Below are positions 5,086 through 6,150 of a DNA stretch of 6,150 nt, piece after piece. This DNA comes from DASVDK01 sp036562265 [NCBI: Thermodesulfobacteriota bacterium] (GTDB lineage Bacteria; DASVDK01), in assembly GCA_036562265.1 (NCBI GenBank), contig DATCKS010000321.1, positions 1 through 6,150 on the forward strand. The letters run 5' to 3'. The notes beneath the pieces are model-generated. The model saw only the letters and a program-made list of their open reading frames with translations, did not search any database and had not been told where the DNA came from. A program made the position numbers and the translations under genes. The stretch's first letter is position 1, and the number at the start of each line of letters is the position of its first letter.

Positions 5086-6150
5086 TCATCCGGCGTTGCC
5101 CGGAGTTGTCCTGTTCCGATACATCCCGAGGAGCCTGCGGAACATCGCCCGCTGCGCGCCGAACGCCAGGATCAGGAGCACGGACGCCCAGATCCCGACG
5201 GCGATCGGGCTTTCGTAGAACACCGAGACGTCCCCCAGGCTCATGAAGAGCGCCTCCCGCATGTGCTTCTCGATGAGCGGCCCGAGCACGAACCCCACGA
5301 CCAGCGGCGCGAGCTCGAAGTCGAACTTCCGCAGCACGTAGCCGATGCAGCCGAGCAACAGGAACACGTACACGTCGAGCATGCTGTTGCGCACGCTGTA
5401 CGACCCGATCGCCGTCAGGATCAGGATCACCGGCAGGAAGACGTGATACGGGATCCGGAGGAGGCTCACCCACACGCCGATCAGCGGGATGTTGAGGAAC
5501 AGGAGCACGACGTTCCCGATCAGGAGCGACGCGATCACGCCCCAGAACACTTCCGGGTGGTTCGACAGGAGGAGCGGACCGGGCTGGACGCCGTGCACCA
5601 TCAGGGCGGCGAGCATGAGGGCGGTGCTCGCGCCGAAGGGAATGCCGAGCGCGAGGAGCGGCGCCATCGAGGACGTCGCCGCCGCGTTGTTGGACGTCTC
5701 GGGACCGGCCACGCCCTCGATGGCGCCGTGGCCGATCTCGTGCCGGTATCGCGACACCGCCTTTTCCAGCCGGTAGCTCGCGAAGCTCGACAGGGTCGCG
5801 GAGGGGCCGGGGAGGAGCCCGAAGATGAACCCCAGGACCGTCCCGCGGCCGTACGGGGCAAGGGCGCGCCGGATCTCGTCGCGCGTGGGGAGCATCTCGC
5901 GGAGGCTGACCCCGAGGGGCTTCGGCCGACGCTCGAGTTCCTCGACGACGCTCATGATCTCGGCGAGGCCGTAGAGCCCGACCACGAGCGCCGCGATCTC
6001 GACCCCCTGCCGGAGATCGTTCACGCCGAAGGTGAAGCGGTTCTGGGCCGTCACCGGCTCCTCGCCCACGGTGCTCAGGGCGAGGCCGATGGCCATCGGG
6101 AAGACGCCCGCCGCGAACGACCCGCCCGAGATCCGTGACAGGATCAGGAG
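5086..6150 (-). CDS. tctA: Tripartite tricarboxylate transporter permease, TctA family (5' end beyond the window)
   Basis: Large membrane subunit of a TctABC-type secondary carboxylate importer, which uses a periplasmic binding protein and an ion gradient rather than ATP. The reading frame stays open to the right edge. The methionine at 6094-6096 is internal, because the 18 codons before it continue the family sequence (SRISGGSFAAGVFP). About 354 residues are present; family members have about 500, so roughly the first 145 are missing. Conserved elements are STVGEEPVTAQNRFTFG, GLLPGPSATLSSFASYRLEK, GVAGPETSNNAAATSSMAP, LALGIPF and HGVQPGPLLL, plus several hydrophobic segments up to the C-terminus. 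The carboxylate is unknown. Partner TctB and TctC genes, if adjacent, would lie upstream beyond the edge. The 237-bp gap to the next gene suggests this is the last gene of its own operon. Confidence 0.93.
   Translation of the reverse strand, partial: LLILSRISGGSFAAGVFPMAIGLALSTVGEEPVTAQNRFTFGVNDLRQGVEIAALVVGLYGLAEIMSVVEELERRPKPLGVSLREMLPTRDEIRRALAPYGRGTVLGFIFGLLPGPSATLSSFASYRLEKAVSRYRHEIGHGAIEGVAGPETSNNAAATSSMAPLLALGIPFGASTALMLAALMVHGVQPGPLLLSNHPEVFWGVIASLLIGNVVLLFLNIPLIGVWVSLLRIPYHVFLPVILILTAIGSYSVRNSMLDVYVFLLLGCIGYVLRKFDFELAPLVVGFVLGPLIEKHMREALFMSLGDVSVFYESPIAVGIWASVLLILAFGAQRAMFRRLLGMYRNRTTPGNAG

Noticed and set aside
4031-5473. A 480-residue minus-strand frame spanning the 4849-5085 interval
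   Set aside because: It is shifted relative to TctA and GntR, is rich in Arg/Pro/Ala/Gly, and has no recognisable domain, while both overlapped genes are well supported.
6094-6096. Methionine as the start of the TctA gene
   Set aside because: The codons before it to the window edge have no stop and continue conserved TctA sequence, so the true start lies outside the window.
3994-6138. A 714-residue plus-strand open frame opposite the GntR and TctA genes
   Set aside because: It has low-complexity charged composition and crosses two real genes and their intergenic region, so it is an antisense shadow.

Overview
This is a GC-rich, densely coding window in which every supported gene lies on the minus strand, so transcription runs from high to low coordinates. 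The strong G/C preference at third codon positions, together with importer genes and FCD-type GntR regulators, suggests a free-living, metabolically versatile environmental bacterium. A soil or subsurface proteobacterium or a Rokubacteria/Methylomirabilota-like lineage would fit, but nothing here fixes the taxonomy.

In transcription order the layout is as follows. (1) 6150-5086 is the C-terminal ~354 residues of a TctA-family large permease of a tripartite tricarboxylate transporter, open at the right edge. (2) 5085-4849 is a 237-bp gene-free interval. It holds a 25-bp near-perfect inverted repeat whose AT-rich core contains a -10-like hexamer, a good candidate operator/promoter for the next gene. 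(3) 4848-4072 is an FCD-subfamily GntR regulator with an unusual arginine-rich C-terminal tail. (4) 4034-2973 is a secreted substrate-binding protein of the Fbp/ferric-type superfamily. (5) 2972-2891 is a short gap with a 13-bp perfect stem-loop and an overlapping alternative stem. (6) 2890-1145 is a fused two-domain ABC permease. (7) 1113-28 is the ATPase with a C-terminal TOBE-like region. A GC-rich hairpin just after the ATPase stop may end the unit.

The GntR gene and the three ABC genes have gaps of only 37, 82 and 31 bp and good ribosome binding sites, so they are probably one operon encoding a complete importer (binding protein, fused permease, ATPase) and its local regulator. The family is often annotated as iron(III) transport, but the binding protein lacks the adjacent tyrosine pair that holds iron in FbpA. 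An FCD-type regulator also points to a small organic acid or similar metabolite as ligand. The substrate is therefore unassigned. The TctA gene is most likely the end of a separate upstream carboxylate-uptake operon.

I see no CRISPR array, RNA gene, insertion sequence, phage gene or defence gene, and no clearly undescribed system. The most interesting features are regulatory and structural: the competing hairpins between the binding-protein and permease genes, the 25-bp palindrome before the regulator, and the GntR tail, which has non-coding-like codon use and carries a hairpin.
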